Shown one piece after another: positions 20,788-30,660 of a stretch of 40,477 bases of DNA (position 1 is the first letter of the stretch; the number at the start of each line of letters is the position of its first letter). The notes below the pieces were generated by a model, which saw only the letters and a program-made list of their open reading frames with translations, was not told where the DNA came from and did no database searches. Position numbers and translations under genes: made by a program. Source of the stretch: Methanobrevibacter sp. (lineage in GTDB: Archaea > Methanobacteriota > Methanobacteria > Methanobacteriales > Methanobacteriaceae); the NCBI GenBank assembly GCA_017407115.1, contig JAFQXD010000006.1:1-40477 (forward strand), read 5' to 3'.

Positions 20788-22188
20788 TTATTGAAGGCGG
20801 AAGCCTAAACGAACTCCATAAGTGGTGATGACACCGTAGCTGTAGATGCCGCCAGAATTGGCGATGAGGCAAAAGGTGTAGTTGTAGTTGGAGGCGGCTG
20901 ACCTAGTCCAATAATCACTACCAGTGGCTTGAACACTAAAATCATAAGATGGTTTCTTTGTTCCTTCCCCAGCAAGATTGTAAGCACCTATGTTTTGTGC
21001 TGAAACTCCACTCATAAGAGTTGTATTTCTATTTACACCAGTTATTTCTTCAACTGCTGGAATATCAGCATAATCACTAAACGAACTAACCATTGATGTT
21101 TGTGTTCCACCAGCACTTGCACTATCACTAAATTTTACAAGATAAGAAGCAAAGTTACTTGTTTTTAATGCACCAGCAAATATTCCATCTTCTTGTAATT
21201 TTTCATAAAGTCCATAATATGTTGTTCCACTTGTATAAGTTGTTGCTTTTGTATATATTGTTGCACTTGAAACAGTAGTTGCTGTGTAATATACACCAGC
21301 ATTAAATGTTGTCTCATCTATTTGACCAACACTCTTAAAATAACCCTTAATAAGCATTATTGCTGTATTGCTTGGTGCGGCAGTTAAAGGTGCATTTAGT
21401 AAAGTTAAAGTATCGGCACTTGAACTATAAGAATAAATAGAACAAGCCAAACCAGTATCGGTATATTTCAAATCACTAAACTTAATACCAGTTGTTAATG
21501 TTCCACTATAATCATCTGGCAAAATTCCAGTTGCTTGTGAATAAACATCTTCCCCTATTTCCATCATTCTTTGTCTCATTGCTGAATATTTATAGCCACC
21601 AAAAGAACGATAATTTGAAGTCCAAGAACTTGCTGAACTACTTGTAACCCAAGCAATATAAGGGAAAATATTATAATTTCCACCACTATATTTGTTTGCC
21701 ATTCTAAAATCAACAATTTCCTTGCCACCAACTTGTGTTATCTTTTCAACAAAGAATTTATGATTATGCAAGATGTTTCCACTTTGTGAATATGTGAAAC
21801 TATCTTTAAGACTAAACATTATTGAGAAATAGCCACCTTGTAAAATTGTATGCCATTCAGCAAAAGTATAACTTGATAATGCTTTTCCACTCTTAACAAT
21901 ATATTCCCCATTATCACTAACAGTTACTGTGTTAGTCCATAATTCAGTATTATTGCTATCTAATGCCCTAATAGTATATGTTCCACTATCATTAACATTA
22001 AATGAAACTTTGCCACCAGTTGTTGCGTCAGTTGTTTTTGTTGAAACTACTGAACCACCAAAACTTAATTCAATGGTTGTGTTAGGCAATTCGGCAGTCG
22101 TTATTTTGTAAGGGCTACCTTCTGGAAGTGGAAACTCCACCCCATTATAACTAATTTTTGTTACTTTTTTTGTTGTATCTAATGCCAT
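20788..22188 (-). CDS. DGR target 1: tail-tip receptor-binding protein with C-type lectin fold
   Basis: A 466-residue protein. Residues 1-95 look like an Ig-like beta domain (ISYNGVEFPLPEG, GGKVSFNVNDSGTYTIRAL). Residues 105-466 form a DUF6273-like C-type lectin region that ends in the variable repeat (residues 428-462, ending GVRLGFRLQ). Diversified positions include aromatic and small residues (SNYNYTFC, IYSYGVITTYG). It follows the fiber genes and precedes Avd. I start at the ATG at 22188 after AAGGAG. By analogy with Mtd it should vary receptor recognition. Confidence 0.92.
   Translation of the reverse strand: MALDTTKKVTKISYNGVEFPLPEGSPYKITTAELPNTTIELSFGGSVVSTKTTDATTGGKVSFNVNDSGTYTIRALDSNNTELWTNTVTVSDNGEYIVKSGKALSSYTFAEWHTILQGGYFSIMFSLKDSFTYSQSGNILHNHKFFVEKITQVGGKEIVDFRMANKYSGGNYNIFPYIAWVTSSSASSWTSNYRSFGGYKYSAMRQRMMEIGEDVYSQATGILPDDYSGTLTTGIKFSDLKYTDTGLACSIYSYSSSADTLTLLNAPLTAAPSNTAIMLIKGYFKSVGQIDETTFNAGVYYTATTVSSATIYTKATTYTSGTTYYGLYEKLQEDGIFAGALKTSNFASYLVKFSDSASAGGTQTSMVSSFSDYADIPAVEEITGVNRNTTLMSGVSAQNIGAYNLAGEGTKKPSYDFSVQATGSDYWTRSAASNYNYTFCLIANSGGIYSYGVITTYGVRLGFRLQ
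20804..20907 (-). repeat. DGR variable repeat 1 (VR1)
   Basis: 104 bases aligned without gaps to the template repeat at 20230-20333. There are 21 substitutions and all 21 sit at template adenines (coding strand), spread over the whole repeat except the 3' block GGAGTTCGTTTAGG. This is the signature of adenine-specific mutagenic homing. Confidence 0.95.
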
Positions 22189-22198
22189 AATAATCTCC

Positions 22199-22396
22199 TT
22201 ATTTATCAACTATATAAAGTTGTTGTGTATTTTGTGAGATATTCTCTCCAATATAATAATTGTCAGTTTGCTCATTTGTTATATCTACAATTTGCAATTC
22301 ACAATTATTTCCATTTATAACTTGTGTTATGTGATAGAGAGCAAAGTTTGGCTCTCCACCACCTACCACAATTAAAGGGTTTCTAATCTTTCCCAT
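22199..22396 (-). CDS. Hypothetical small tail-region protein
   Basis: A 65-residue protein (MGKIRNPLIVVGGGEPNFAL...) between the fiber gene and DGR target 1, with TAGGGGGT before its ATG. The pattern of short beta strands suggests a small beta fold. The start lies just after the fiber's stop. It may be an adaptor or chaperone for the tail-tip protein, by position only. Confidence 0.6.
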   Translation of the reverse strand: MGKIRNPLIVVGGGEPNFALYHITQVINGNNCELQIVDITNEQTDNYYIGENISQNTQQLYIVDK

Positions 22397-22399
22397 ATT

Positions 22400-25069
22400 C
22401 TACCCCCTAAAACCTATTAGCAAGGTTACACTTGTTTCAGGTTTCTTAACTGCGTAAATTGTAACTGACTGACCATTCAATGCACCAACTACAAAACCAT
22501 AGTTTCCAAATAGAACAGGTTGGTCATTTATCGTTCCAACTTCCGTGTCATTTCCAATAGTATATGTTGCTGTAATTGTAGCACTAAACTTATATGGCTC
22601 ACTAGAACTCAAATCTTGCCAATCAGTTGTTTGAATTGTATGGCTTTCTTCATTAAGCACTTTTTCTCTTGTAGCAATGCTATCATCAACATATTTTTTG
22701 CTTGTTGTGTGTTCATTTGCTGTTGGAGTAAGTGGCACACTTAATTGACTATTTGTGTCTCTTCGGGCAATATTCCCGGTTGGAGTAGTATCATAACCAA
22801 TCATTGTTTGATTTCCACTACTATCAGTTCCATAGACTTTGTTTGTCTCACTCGATTTATCAAGTTTTCCAGAAACATTATCTTCATCAACAATAAATGT
22901 AATATTGTCTCCACTATCAATTTGAACAAAGCATTTCATCATATAGTAAGCGGCAACTGGGTCAGTAAAGTAGTGAATAACTTGTTTCAAATCACTAAAT
23001 CTTGGCTGACCATACAAGTAATTATATGGTGTTGCTAATCTTATACTATCTCCACCAAGTGTTATAGAGTGAATATAACAATTTTCTCCAAAGTAATCAC
23101 TATATCCTTCGGTATCCATAGGAATTGTGATTTTCAAATAACATTCAGTGTTGTTATAAATTTGTGCTGTATCACTGCCAACCAAATCAACTCCGTTTGA
23201 TGTTATTGCCCCACTTGGCGTCAATTCATAGACTGGTTGCTCTCCAAGTTTTCCCAATGTGTTATAAATAACAAGAGATGTTGTATTAAGATTAAATGTG
23301 CTTGGATAAGTTTCACTTGAATAAACTGAAAATGTTGTTGATGTGCTTTCTTGTGTTATAACTTCCAATGTTTGTTTAATCATATCACTTAAACTTGAAA
23401 AGTTGATAACAGTATCATTCAAATATGAGAAAACACTTGTTATGTCAACTCTTTGTAATGAACCAGCAGTAATTGAGATAGGGCTTGTTAATTCAACTGC
23501 CAAATCAACATAATCTTCCCCAGCCAATTTGACTTGTGTTGTTAATCTAAATGTTGCCACACAATTTCTATTTGCTGTTATCCAAAATGAGTTTTGACAA
23601 CTATTTTTTCTTGAAAGTTCAAATCTTCTTTGCAAGATATTTCCCATTGTCAATTCGCATATTGTGAAATCTCCAACAGCACTTGTCGTTTTTGTAAATT
23701 GCTGTGTTTGTGATGGAACATCCCCACCATAAGTTCCTTTATTAACATCGTTTGGGTCTCTATAAATAAAGAAAATATCATTAAATGTTCTTGGTAGTGC
23801 ATAATTTCTAACAAAGTCTTTTGTTGCACCAGCACTTTGTGTTAAATAAGTATTAACAATATTATTGCCAAGTTCATCGGCGATCGCAGTTAATGCTTTG
23901 CCTACACTTGTTGAACCATTGATAATATTTGCAATATTTGTTGTTGTTGTATTCAAATATTCTCTTATATTTCTATAAGTATTTGTTCCATCTTTAACAT
24001 AAATATTGGCAATTTTTCCACCACTAATATCAACCAATGTGTCATTTGTTGAACCTACATTGTAAGTTCCTTCAATTAAACCAAGTGAACCATTGCTTGC
24101 TTCTTCCAATGGTGGTATTTCATAACCATTCCAACCATCAACTGCATAAATATATTTATAATTTTTATCAGTTTCCCCAGCAATTTGCAAAATAAAGATA
24201 ATAACATCGGCATTTTTTGGCTCTCTTTCAACAGTTTCTTCAACAAAGTTTGTTAATTGAGAATTTGTTGGCAATGAAGAACCTTCCATTTGACCAATGT
24301 ATTCTTCTGGCTGGCTTAAATGGGCATACAAATAGGCAATATCGCCTTGAATTGTTGCAATATCGCTTGTATTAGTTGCTATATTAGATTTATTTATCTC
24401 ATTTTGTTGAGTGTTATTATTTATAGAGCCTACAACACTATGGCTGTCTTGCCACGTTACATTGTCATCTTCATCGGTTGTTAAGTTAATACTTTCATCA
24501 ACTTTGTCTTGTTTTTCAGCCAATGTTTCATCTATTGCATTAAGTCTTGCATTTATTGTGTCAACTTCACTTGGCTCAATAGTTTCATCGTTATCCAAAT
24601 TTGAACTTGGCATAACATCAAGACTACAACTTTGACTTGGAATAAGAGACAAAATTTCACTTGGGTCAGTATCAGTCTCTATATTAACAACATTTATAAT
24701 TAAAACTGGTGCATTTTGTCCTTGACCAGCATAAAGTGTAAATTCTTTTGGTAATTTTCTCTCAAAAAGGGCATATTCAACACCTTGATATGTCAAAGTT
24801 TTCAAGTATCTCATATATCTACTTTCACTAACTTTGATTTCTCCACTTCGTGTCAAATATCTCATTCCTATTTTGACAGCAGTTCCCGCAACATATTCAT
24901 TCAAAGTTTGCCCTTCATCACTCAATGTCGTAAATTCAGGTGCTAAAATGCTTGTAGGAACATAAACATTCAATAATTTATTTTGATATTGATGTTGATA
25001 TAATGGAAAGTCCTTATGCAAATCGGCAACTCTACCACTTTCCGCTAAAAAAATTTTAATTGTGTTCAT
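22400..25069 (-). CDS. Tail fiber / BppU-like receptor-binding structure
   Basis: An 889-residue fiber. The N-terminal 120 residues (IKIFLAESGRVADLHKD, YVPTSILAPEF) resemble the BppU-type attachment domain of Gram-positive phage baseplates. A coiled-coil stretch (about 169-245) with DTINARLNAIDETLAEKQDKV follows. A module at about 257-315 is shared with the hub protein. The distal part is beta-rich, and a region near 800 has the common fiber motif TSKKYVDDSIA. ATG at 25069 follows GGAG, and a late promoter core lies 45 bases upstream. It probably presents or supports DGR target 1. Confidence 0.82.
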   Translation of the reverse strand: MNTIKIFLAESGRVADLHKDFPLYQHQYQNKLLNVYVPTSILAPEFTTLSDEGQTLNEYVAGTAVKIGMRYLTRSGEIKVSESRYMRYLKTLTYQGVEYALFERKLPKEFTLYAGQGQNAPVLIINVVNIETDTDPSEILSLIPSQSCSLDVMPSSNLDNDETIEPSEVDTINARLNAIDETLAEKQDKVDESINLTTDEDDNVTWQDSHSVVGSINNNTQQNEINKSNIATNTSDIATIQGDIAYLYAHLSQPEEYIGQMEGSSLPTNSQLTNFVEETVEREPKNADVIIFILQIAGETDKNYKYIYAVDGWNGYEIPPLEEASNGSLGLIEGTYNVGSTNDTLVDISGGKIANIYVKDGTNTYRNIREYLNTTTTNIANIINGSTSVGKALTAIADELGNNIVNTYLTQSAGATKDFVRNYALPRTFNDIFFIYRDPNDVNKGTYGGDVPSQTQQFTKTTSAVGDFTICELTMGNILQRRFELSRKNSCQNSFWITANRNCVATFRLTTQVKLAGEDYVDLAVELTSPISITAGSLQRVDITSVFSYLNDTVINFSSLSDMIKQTLEVITQESTSTTFSVYSSETYPSTFNLNTTSLVIYNTLGKLGEQPVYELTPSGAITSNGVDLVGSDTAQIYNNTECYLKITIPMDTEGYSDYFGENCYIHSITLGGDSIRLATPYNYLYGQPRFSDLKQVIHYFTDPVAAYYMMKCFVQIDSGDNITFIVDEDNVSGKLDKSSETNKVYGTDSSGNQTMIGYDTTPTGNIARRDTNSQLSVPLTPTANEHTTSKKYVDDSIATREKVLNEESHTIQTTDWQDLSSSEPYKFSATITATYTIGNDTEVGTINDQPVLFGNYGFVVGALNGQSVTIYAVKKPETSVTLLIGFRG

Positions 25070-25111
25070 AATAACTCCTTTAACCTCGTTAAATAAGTGT
25101 TCTTTTATAAT

Positions 25112-25120
25112 ATTATACAC
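25112..25120 (-). promoter_or_regulatory. Late-type promoter core L4
   Basis: GTGTATAATATTATAA on the minus strand, 43 bases before the fiber gene. It shares GTGTATAAT with L1-L3 and L5 and lacks a recognisable TTGACA, hinting at a dedicated sigma factor or activator. Confidence 0.65.
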
Positions 25121-25168
25121 TTAATTTTGAATTTTGTTTTTTATTTTTTGATTTTTAAGGCTTATTTT

Positions 25169-25211
25169 GGTCAAAATGGCAGTTTTTGATGTGTTTTTTG
25201 CCATTTCGACC
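25169..25211. terminator. Long hairpin between hub and fiber genes
   Basis: GGTCAAAATGGCA (25169-25181) pairs with TGCCATTTCGACC (25199-25211) over 13 positions with one mismatch and a 17-base loop. It lies just after the hub gene stop at 25225 and before late promoter L4. No clean T-run follows on the minus strand, so it is a weak terminator or a 3'-end stabiliser. Confidence 0.55.
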
Positions 25212-25224
25212 TTAATTTTGCCTA

Positions 25225-28200
25225 TTATTGATGTGGAAACATATTTTTATCGTAGTTTGAAATATACCAGTTAGATTTTGCTTCTTCATCACTTAAATCA
25301 CTGATGTTTCGCCCCATAACAAAGTATTTTGCACCAGAAGCAATAGTTTCATTGATTTCAGCAGTGCTAATAATTGCTATTGCCTTAACATTTGTTAAAT
25401 CAACATTTTGTAATACTGAATTTATGTTAATTGTAATTACACCATTTGCAGTATCAACATTCGTAGTAAAATCATATATACTATTTGCCAATATTATGCT
25501 TTCAGGTATAGTTTCATTTGAAATTTTGTTGATTTCTTGGCTTAATAATGCAATTTTTAAGTCAGTTTTTGCTGGTTCCCACAAATATGCTGATAAAACA
25601 AATCTATCACTATCGGTTAGCATTTGTAAGTTGTAGTTTATACTTATTTGCTCTCTATTGTCTTTTATAAGCCCAAGTCCGTGCAAATTGTCTCCCATAG
25701 TATCAATGTTTTCATTTCCAAATAAATATTTAGATGAATAATCACTAATATGTGGTTTTGTATATTCTTCAATGTTATCAATTTCACTGCTTTCCCAAGT
25801 TCCATCTTCATAAAGATATAAGTAATTGGTTTTTGTTGTTTCTCCATTATTTGTTGATGTCAAAATAAATATAATGCCATCTCCATTTTGTGGCTGTCTT
25901 GATAATTGAGAATTTACATAATTATCTAATGCTGTTGATGATGGAAGTGTATTGCCTTCAAGTGTGCCAACATAAACTTTATATTCTGGGAACCTTGTTC
26001 TTATTGGAGAATTTGGCAAATCTAAAATTTGATTTGCTGATAAGCCATTTCCATTAAGTCCAAAATCTCTCATAATTATAAAATCTAACAAATCACTTCT
26101 TCCATAAGCGTCAGTATATCTAACTGGGTTCAAAGTATTATAAGCAGTATCAACAGTGCTACTTGGTTCTAATGATAAAACAGTTTTATCAACTTCATCT
26201 CCCGCTGAAAAGTTATCAACCATATCCCATTCCATAGTCAAAGTGTTTTCTATCGAATAAGTGCTTATTGGATGACAAACATCTTTATAAAAGTTTTCAT
26301 TTCCTAAAACAGTTCCATATTTTCTATCTTCATCGTTTTTGAAAACAGTAATGCTATATTTTGGGAAATCAGTCTCATTTCCTAACAATAAATCATTGAT
26401 ATATTGCCAACCATTATTTTTTATAAATGATAATGGGTTATTTTGACTTTTTATTGATGTTCCAACCACAATGTAATCGTTTATTGGCACTTCTCTTTTA
26501 ATAAGACTTTGTTCACTAATTTCGTAAAATCTTGGTTCACTAGGAATACCAATAATTTCACTTAATTGGTTATAGTCTTTTGAGTAAGTAACAACACTTA
26601 TAATATGGTCTTGATAATAAGTGTTTTTAACTTTTGCAACATAATAAATATTTCCACGAATTTTATAAAGTTGCCCGGCTTGTTTTATTTGGTTAAGACT
26701 TGTATTCCATTCAGTAACTGTATATGAACTATTGCCAGTTCTTATAAGTTTTCCATAAATGTTATTTCCAAACTTAACACTATCTACAACTACATCGGTT
26801 TGATTATTAAATTGATTATGTTGTGGCACTCTATCATATTTTGAATTAAGCAAATATTTTCTTAAATCAGGTCTTGTTTGGTCGCTACGAACTGTGTCTT
26901 TTGTTCTATAAATAATATGGAATATAAAATCATTTACTTTTATATTTTTCCAAGTCGTAGGGTCAGTATGATATGCCAAACCAATAATTCTTTTGATAGC
27001 ATAATCATTGTCTCCATCTCCCGTATTTATTGTTGGCAATCTATAAGTAAGACCTTTAATAATATTGCTACCAAGTGAATAATAAATTGCTTGACCTTTA
27101 TTTGCCAAAGATGTTGCAGTTATATCTAATAATGAATAAACATTTTCTTCAAAAATATAACCATTAGAACTTTCTCCGTGTGTTCCTTTTCCAGCAAGAT
27201 TTCTTATTTCATTAACATTTATTCCATAACTATTTGAATTTATACATTTGATTTCCAAATCAACAACTTCAATTATATTTTTGCTGGTTTTAATTTCGGC
27301 AACATCATTATAAACCAAATAATCTTCACTTGATGATTTTGGTGCTACCCATTCATCTATAACTCCACCAAGTTGCACCATATTTGTAATATATGATGAA
27401 CAAGCGGCAATATAATTTTCAATACTTTTGCTATTAAAAATACTGATTTTGTTTGAGTTTTCATTATATTGTGTAGGCAAACCTAATCTTTGCCAAGTAG
27501 TAATAAATCTATCATCACTACCAAATCTAATTTTTGGTATTGCGTGAATATATTTACCTATTTCAAGTTGCAATTCCCACCAATTTTTTTGATTATAAAA
27601 GTTTTCAACAATAGTTGTATTGCTTAATTCTTCTTTATCGGCTGGGTCAAGATAAAAGGCTTGTGGAGTTTCAGTTATTATAACACCACTTTCTTTTATA
27701 ACATTTTGAGTATTTACTTGTGCTTTTTGATAAAGACTATAAGCATTTTCTATTGGTGCTGATTTTAACCAAATTCTTTTATCACTACCAGCAAGATATG
27801 TTCTAAATGTTAAAGTTGCTGTTGGATAATCATTATTAACACTTTCATAGTGATTTGAGCCACCCCAATATATAAAACCACTTATCCTACTTGACGCTTG
27901 CCAAAGTGCTGGATATTCAATATCATAGTTGTTTCCGTATGGTGCGCCAGCAGTTGGAGACTTAAAATCTTTAAGATAGACTTTTATAGTATATGAGCAG
28001 TTCGGTAAGGCATTAAATGTAATTTTTCTATTTGTTGGTTGACTATCAAAAACTGAAACTTGTTTGCTATACCAATAAGAATTAAAGCCAATTCCAGATG
28101 GGAACCAAACTCTATTCAAAATACAACCCTTTCCCGGTGTTGTAATTCCAGATATTTCATTGTCATTCGACCAATTATTTTCTTCGGCATTTGATGTTGC

Positions 28201-29016
28201 TGGGTTTGTTTCTTGTGTTAATATAGTCCTTGTTTCATTTGTTCCTAAATTAGTTTCTTGAACAACTGTTATGACTGAACAATATCCTAATTTACGGAAA
28301 TTTTTTGAACTAAATACACCAGTTTGAATTTCCAAGAATGGAACTGGCAAAGAAATTGTTTTATATCCTAAACTAGGGTCAACTGATTGATAATAACCAA
28401 AATCAGTCCAATCTTCTTTTCTTCCATAATAAGGGCTTGTTGGGTCATACCAATTAGGAAATCTCCAATAAAATTGCTTTCCTACTCTTAACCCGGCGTC
28501 AAAATAGTTATTCCAAACAGCAAAATTTTCACTTGGTGTCCACTCCAAGTTTTGCAAATTTACACTTGCTTTTGCATTTTCATCTATTGCAGTTTTTCCA
28601 TCCAATGTAACATCTTTTAATCTATATGTTACTGATATATTATCAACTAATCTTCCTTGTGCTATTGCACTTGCTTCAATAAATGAAATTGTATGATTGA
28701 AATAATTATCATCACTTAATATAGGTTGAGAAACAATATCTTCATTAACACATAAATGCCAATCTTTCCACATACTTAAAGATGTGGTTCCATCATCATT
28801 TTTGATTTCTTCCCATTTTTCATAAATAAATTTTGTTTTTGGGTCAAATTCTTCACTAAAAGGCAAACCTGCCAAAGTTAATTCAACAGTATCGAGAACT
28901 TCGGTAAGGTCATCGACATCACTATCAGCCAAAACTACATATTTTGAATAATCAGTGCCACGATAATTATTGGCCTCTTGTGAACTATCATATAAATATA
29001 ATTTTGTTATTATCAT
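25225..29016 (-). CDS. Tail hub-like structural protein
   Basis: A 1263-residue protein, the largest here. Residues 1-140 follow the pattern of tail hub/Tal N-terminal domains (EVLDTVELTLAGLPFSEEFDPKTKF, a DWHLCVNEDIV segment and SFIEASAIAQGRLVDNISVTY). The middle is long and beta-rich with many aromatics. About residues 1010-1075 (YVGTLEGNTLPSS, IIFIL) repeat a module of the fiber. No peptidase or lysozyme motif is evident. It overlaps the preceding stop by one base. With no tape measure gene present, it probably forms the body of a short tail or baseplate. Confidence 0.72.
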   Translation of the reverse strand: MIITKLYLYDSSQEANNYRGTDYSKYVVLADSDVDDLTEVLDTVELTLAGLPFSEEFDPKTKFIYEKWEEIKNDDGTTSLSMWKDWHLCVNEDIVSQPILSDDNYFNHTISFIEASAIAQGRLVDNISVTYRLKDVTLDGKTAIDENAKASVNLQNLEWTPSENFAVWNNYFDAGLRVGKQFYWRFPNWYDPTSPYYGRKEDWTDFGYYQSVDPSLGYKTISLPVPFLEIQTGVFSSKNFRKLGYCSVITVVQETNLGTNETRTILTQETNPATSNAEENNWSNDNEISGITTPGKGCILNRVWFPSGIGFNSYWYSKQVSVFDSQPTNRKITFNALPNCSYTIKVYLKDFKSPTAGAPYGNNYDIEYPALWQASSRISGFIYWGGSNHYESVNNDYPTATLTFRTYLAGSDKRIWLKSAPIENAYSLYQKAQVNTQNVIKESGVIITETPQAFYLDPADKEELSNTTIVENFYNQKNWWELQLEIGKYIHAIPKIRFGSDDRFITTWQRLGLPTQYNENSNKISIFNSKSIENYIAACSSYITNMVQLGGVIDEWVAPKSSSEDYLVYNDVAEIKTSKNIIEVVDLEIKCINSNSYGINVNEIRNLAGKGTHGESSNGYIFEENVYSLLDITATSLANKGQAIYYSLGSNIIKGLTYRLPTINTGDGDNDYAIKRIIGLAYHTDPTTWKNIKVNDFIFHIIYRTKDTVRSDQTRPDLRKYLLNSKYDRVPQHNQFNNQTDVVVDSVKFGNNIYGKLIRTGNSSYTVTEWNTSLNQIKQAGQLYKIRGNIYYVAKVKNTYYQDHIISVVTYSKDYNQLSEIIGIPSEPRFYEISEQSLIKREVPINDYIVVGTSIKSQNNPLSFIKNNGWQYINDLLLGNETDFPKYSITVFKNDEDRKYGTVLGNENFYKDVCHPISTYSIENTLTMEWDMVDNFSAGDEVDKTVLSLEPSSTVDTAYNTLNPVRYTDAYGRSDLLDFIIMRDFGLNGNGLSANQILDLPNSPIRTRFPEYKVYVGTLEGNTLPSSTALDNYVNSQLSRQPQNGDGIIFILTSTNNGETTKTNYLYLYEDGTWESSEIDNIEEYTKPHISDYSSKYLFGNENIDTMGDNLHGLGLIKDNREQISINYNLQMLTDSDRFVLSAYLWEPAKTDLKIALLSQEINKISNETIPESIILANSIYDFTTNVDTANGVITININSVLQNVDLTNVKAIAIISTAEINETIASGAKYFVMGRNISDLSDEEAKSNWYISNYDKNMFPHQ

Positions 29017-29558
29017 TATCTTAATCTCCCAGTGGTTAGATTTATTCCAGCCCTTGCTCTTTGATATTCAATAGCATTATTTTCCTTAAACATCTTAAAA
29101 TTAAATTCTCTTTCTCGATTTGCATACTTAACAAAAGTGGAAGCACCAGTTGAAATAGCACCAAAAGTTGCACCTAAAACAGCACCTACCGGACCACCCC
29201 AAGAACCATACAATGCACCCATCGCAACACTTGAAGCAAAACCAGTTACATCTTTAACAATTTCAACATTTCTACTAACTTGGTCTTGTAATGCTTGGTC
29301 TCCATTTCTTTGACCAATTCCACTAACATAATATTCTACACCCAAGTCAACAACTTGCTTTGTAACAGCAAGTGCGTGAGTTAAATTAGTTTTAACAATT
29401 CTTTTTTGTCTAGCAGTAAGTCCACCACTCTTTTGAGTGTCATTTTGTGTGCCATTTGATGAAACATTTTCAGTGTCATTTTCTTTTGCACCATCTTGAC
29501 CATTGCTTTCTTTTCGAACTATTATCTCTATTCTTTGTGTTCCTTGTTGATAAAGCAT
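29016..29558 (-). CDS. Glycine-zipper protein, putative ejection/pilot protein
   Basis: A 180-residue protein. Residues 20-50 are polar and Asn/Thr-rich, 50-105 helical, and 106-141 a Gly/Ala-rich zipper (ASSVAMGALYGSWGGPVG, then AVLGATFGAIS) able to insert in a membrane. The end (148-180) is basic and amphipathic, finishing YQRARAGINLTTGRLR. It sits exactly where long-tailed phages have the tape measure, but is far too short to be one. A DNA-ejection or pore-forming inner virion protein fits best; inference. Confidence 0.65.
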   Translation of the reverse strand: MLYQQGTQRIEIIVRKESNGQDGAKENDTENVSSNGTQNDTQKSGGLTARQKRIVKTNLTHALAVTKQVVDLGVEYYVSGIGQRNGDQALQDQVSRNVEIVKDVTGFASSVAMGALYGSWGGPVGAVLGATFGAISTGASTFVKYANREREFNFKMFKENNAIEYQRARAGINLTTGRLR

Positions 29559-29572
29559 AATCTATCTCCTTT

Positions 29573-30658
29573 TTAAGTTAATGATGATAAAATTTTTCCC
29601 CAACCTTTTAATGTAATGCTTGAAATGTTAAAGTCATTATTTGTAATAACTTTTTGCATTTGGTCAACCATATCTTTGAAAACATAAGTATGCTTATTGC
29701 TCTTTATTCTAATATAAACTGGAATATTTACATCTTGAACAGTTGTAAGTGTTCCATCATATCTATAACAACCACATTTCCAAAACAAATCATTAAATTT
29801 CATTGATAATTCCTTGTTAAAATCATAGAAAGTAAGAGTTTTTACATTAGATAATGATGTCGCAACAAAACCAGTTAAATCAGGTCTTTCAGCAGTAGGC
29901 AATGGTGTTGATGTAAAAATATTTTGCCAAGTCATTTTTGTTAAAGGCATTGTAAGATATTTTGTTTCCCCTACTACTTCTCCACTCTCATCATAAGTAT
30001 CATCTCCATCAAGTGAGATTTCAATTTGTGTATCATTGTATGATAAAGCGTCAGTTAAATAACTTATCCTAAAATTACAACTAACAACTACACATTCTCC
30101 TAATTGAATTGTGCTTGGTTCTTCATCATAAAGCAAAGTTCCCATTGTAATGTAAGCCTTTACGATGTCTCCATAAGAATTTTGAATGTCTTGTGGGTTT
30201 CCCAAATAAGTATTTCTAATTTTTGCCAAATAATAATCAAGATTTGTGATTTTATCGGCTTGAATTAAAAATGTTATTCTTCCAATTTTTGTTGCACTAT
30301 CTATATCTTGGCTTGCAGTAACTTCTTCATCAATAAGTTCTACAAGTGCATAACTTTCATTCATTGAGAAATTAAGACTTTGCACCCAGTCATCGAAAAC
30401 GGTTAAAACTGGCTCATCAGTTAAAGAATGTTCACTCTTTTCAATAAGCCTATTTTTCCACGAATAAAACTTAACATTAAGATATTCGGCTAAATCTTTT
30501 TGTGTTTGAGTGCCATTATCTTCATCTATAAGCATTATTGTTTCACTATTTGGGTTCACATAAGCAATATTATTATTTATTTTATGCAAATCTAAATTTC
30601 CATTGAAAATTCTTTTTATAATTTCTTTAATATCATAAGATGTAAAAAGTGTTCTCAT
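29573..30658 (-). CDS. Tail structural protein
   Basis: A 361-residue protein rich in beta strands. It contains VFDDWVQSLNFSMNESYALVEL, a segment listing cis strands around 120-145 (ATKIGRITFLIQAD) and a long polar middle. Its position between connector genes and the glycine-zipper gene suggests a tail tube, knob or terminator component. I do not recognise a family signature. It has GGAG before the ATG and follows the upstream gene by two bases. Confidence 0.6.
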   Translation of the reverse strand: MRTLFTSYDIKEIIKRIFNGNLDLHKINNNIAYVNPNSETIMLIDEDNGTQTQKDLAEYLNVKFYSWKNRLIEKSEHSLTDEPVLTVFDDWVQSLNFSMNESYALVELIDEEVTASQDIDSATKIGRITFLIQADKITNLDYYLAKIRNTYLGNPQDIQNSYGDIVKAYITMGTLLYDEEPSTIQLGECVVVSCNFRISYLTDALSYNDTQIEISLDGDDTYDESGEVVGETKYLTMPLTKMTWQNIFTSTPLPTAERPDLTGFVATSLSNVKTLTFYDFNKELSMKFNDLFWKCGCYRYDGTLTTVQDVNIPVYIRIKSNKHTYVFKDMVDQMQKVITNNDFNISSITLKGWGKILSSLT

Positions 30659-30660
30659 TT

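Larger units (their letters stand above)
19043..22188 (-). mobile_element. Diversity-generating retroelement cassette
   Basis: Complete order in the direction of transcription: target gene with VR1 (22188-20788), GAAA hairpin (20783-20766), Avd (20740-20354), template repeat (20333-20230), spacer RNA (20229-20129) and reverse transcriptase (20128-19043). This is the BPP-1-type layout. A second target lies outside the cassette at 9071-9655. Confidence 0.93.
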
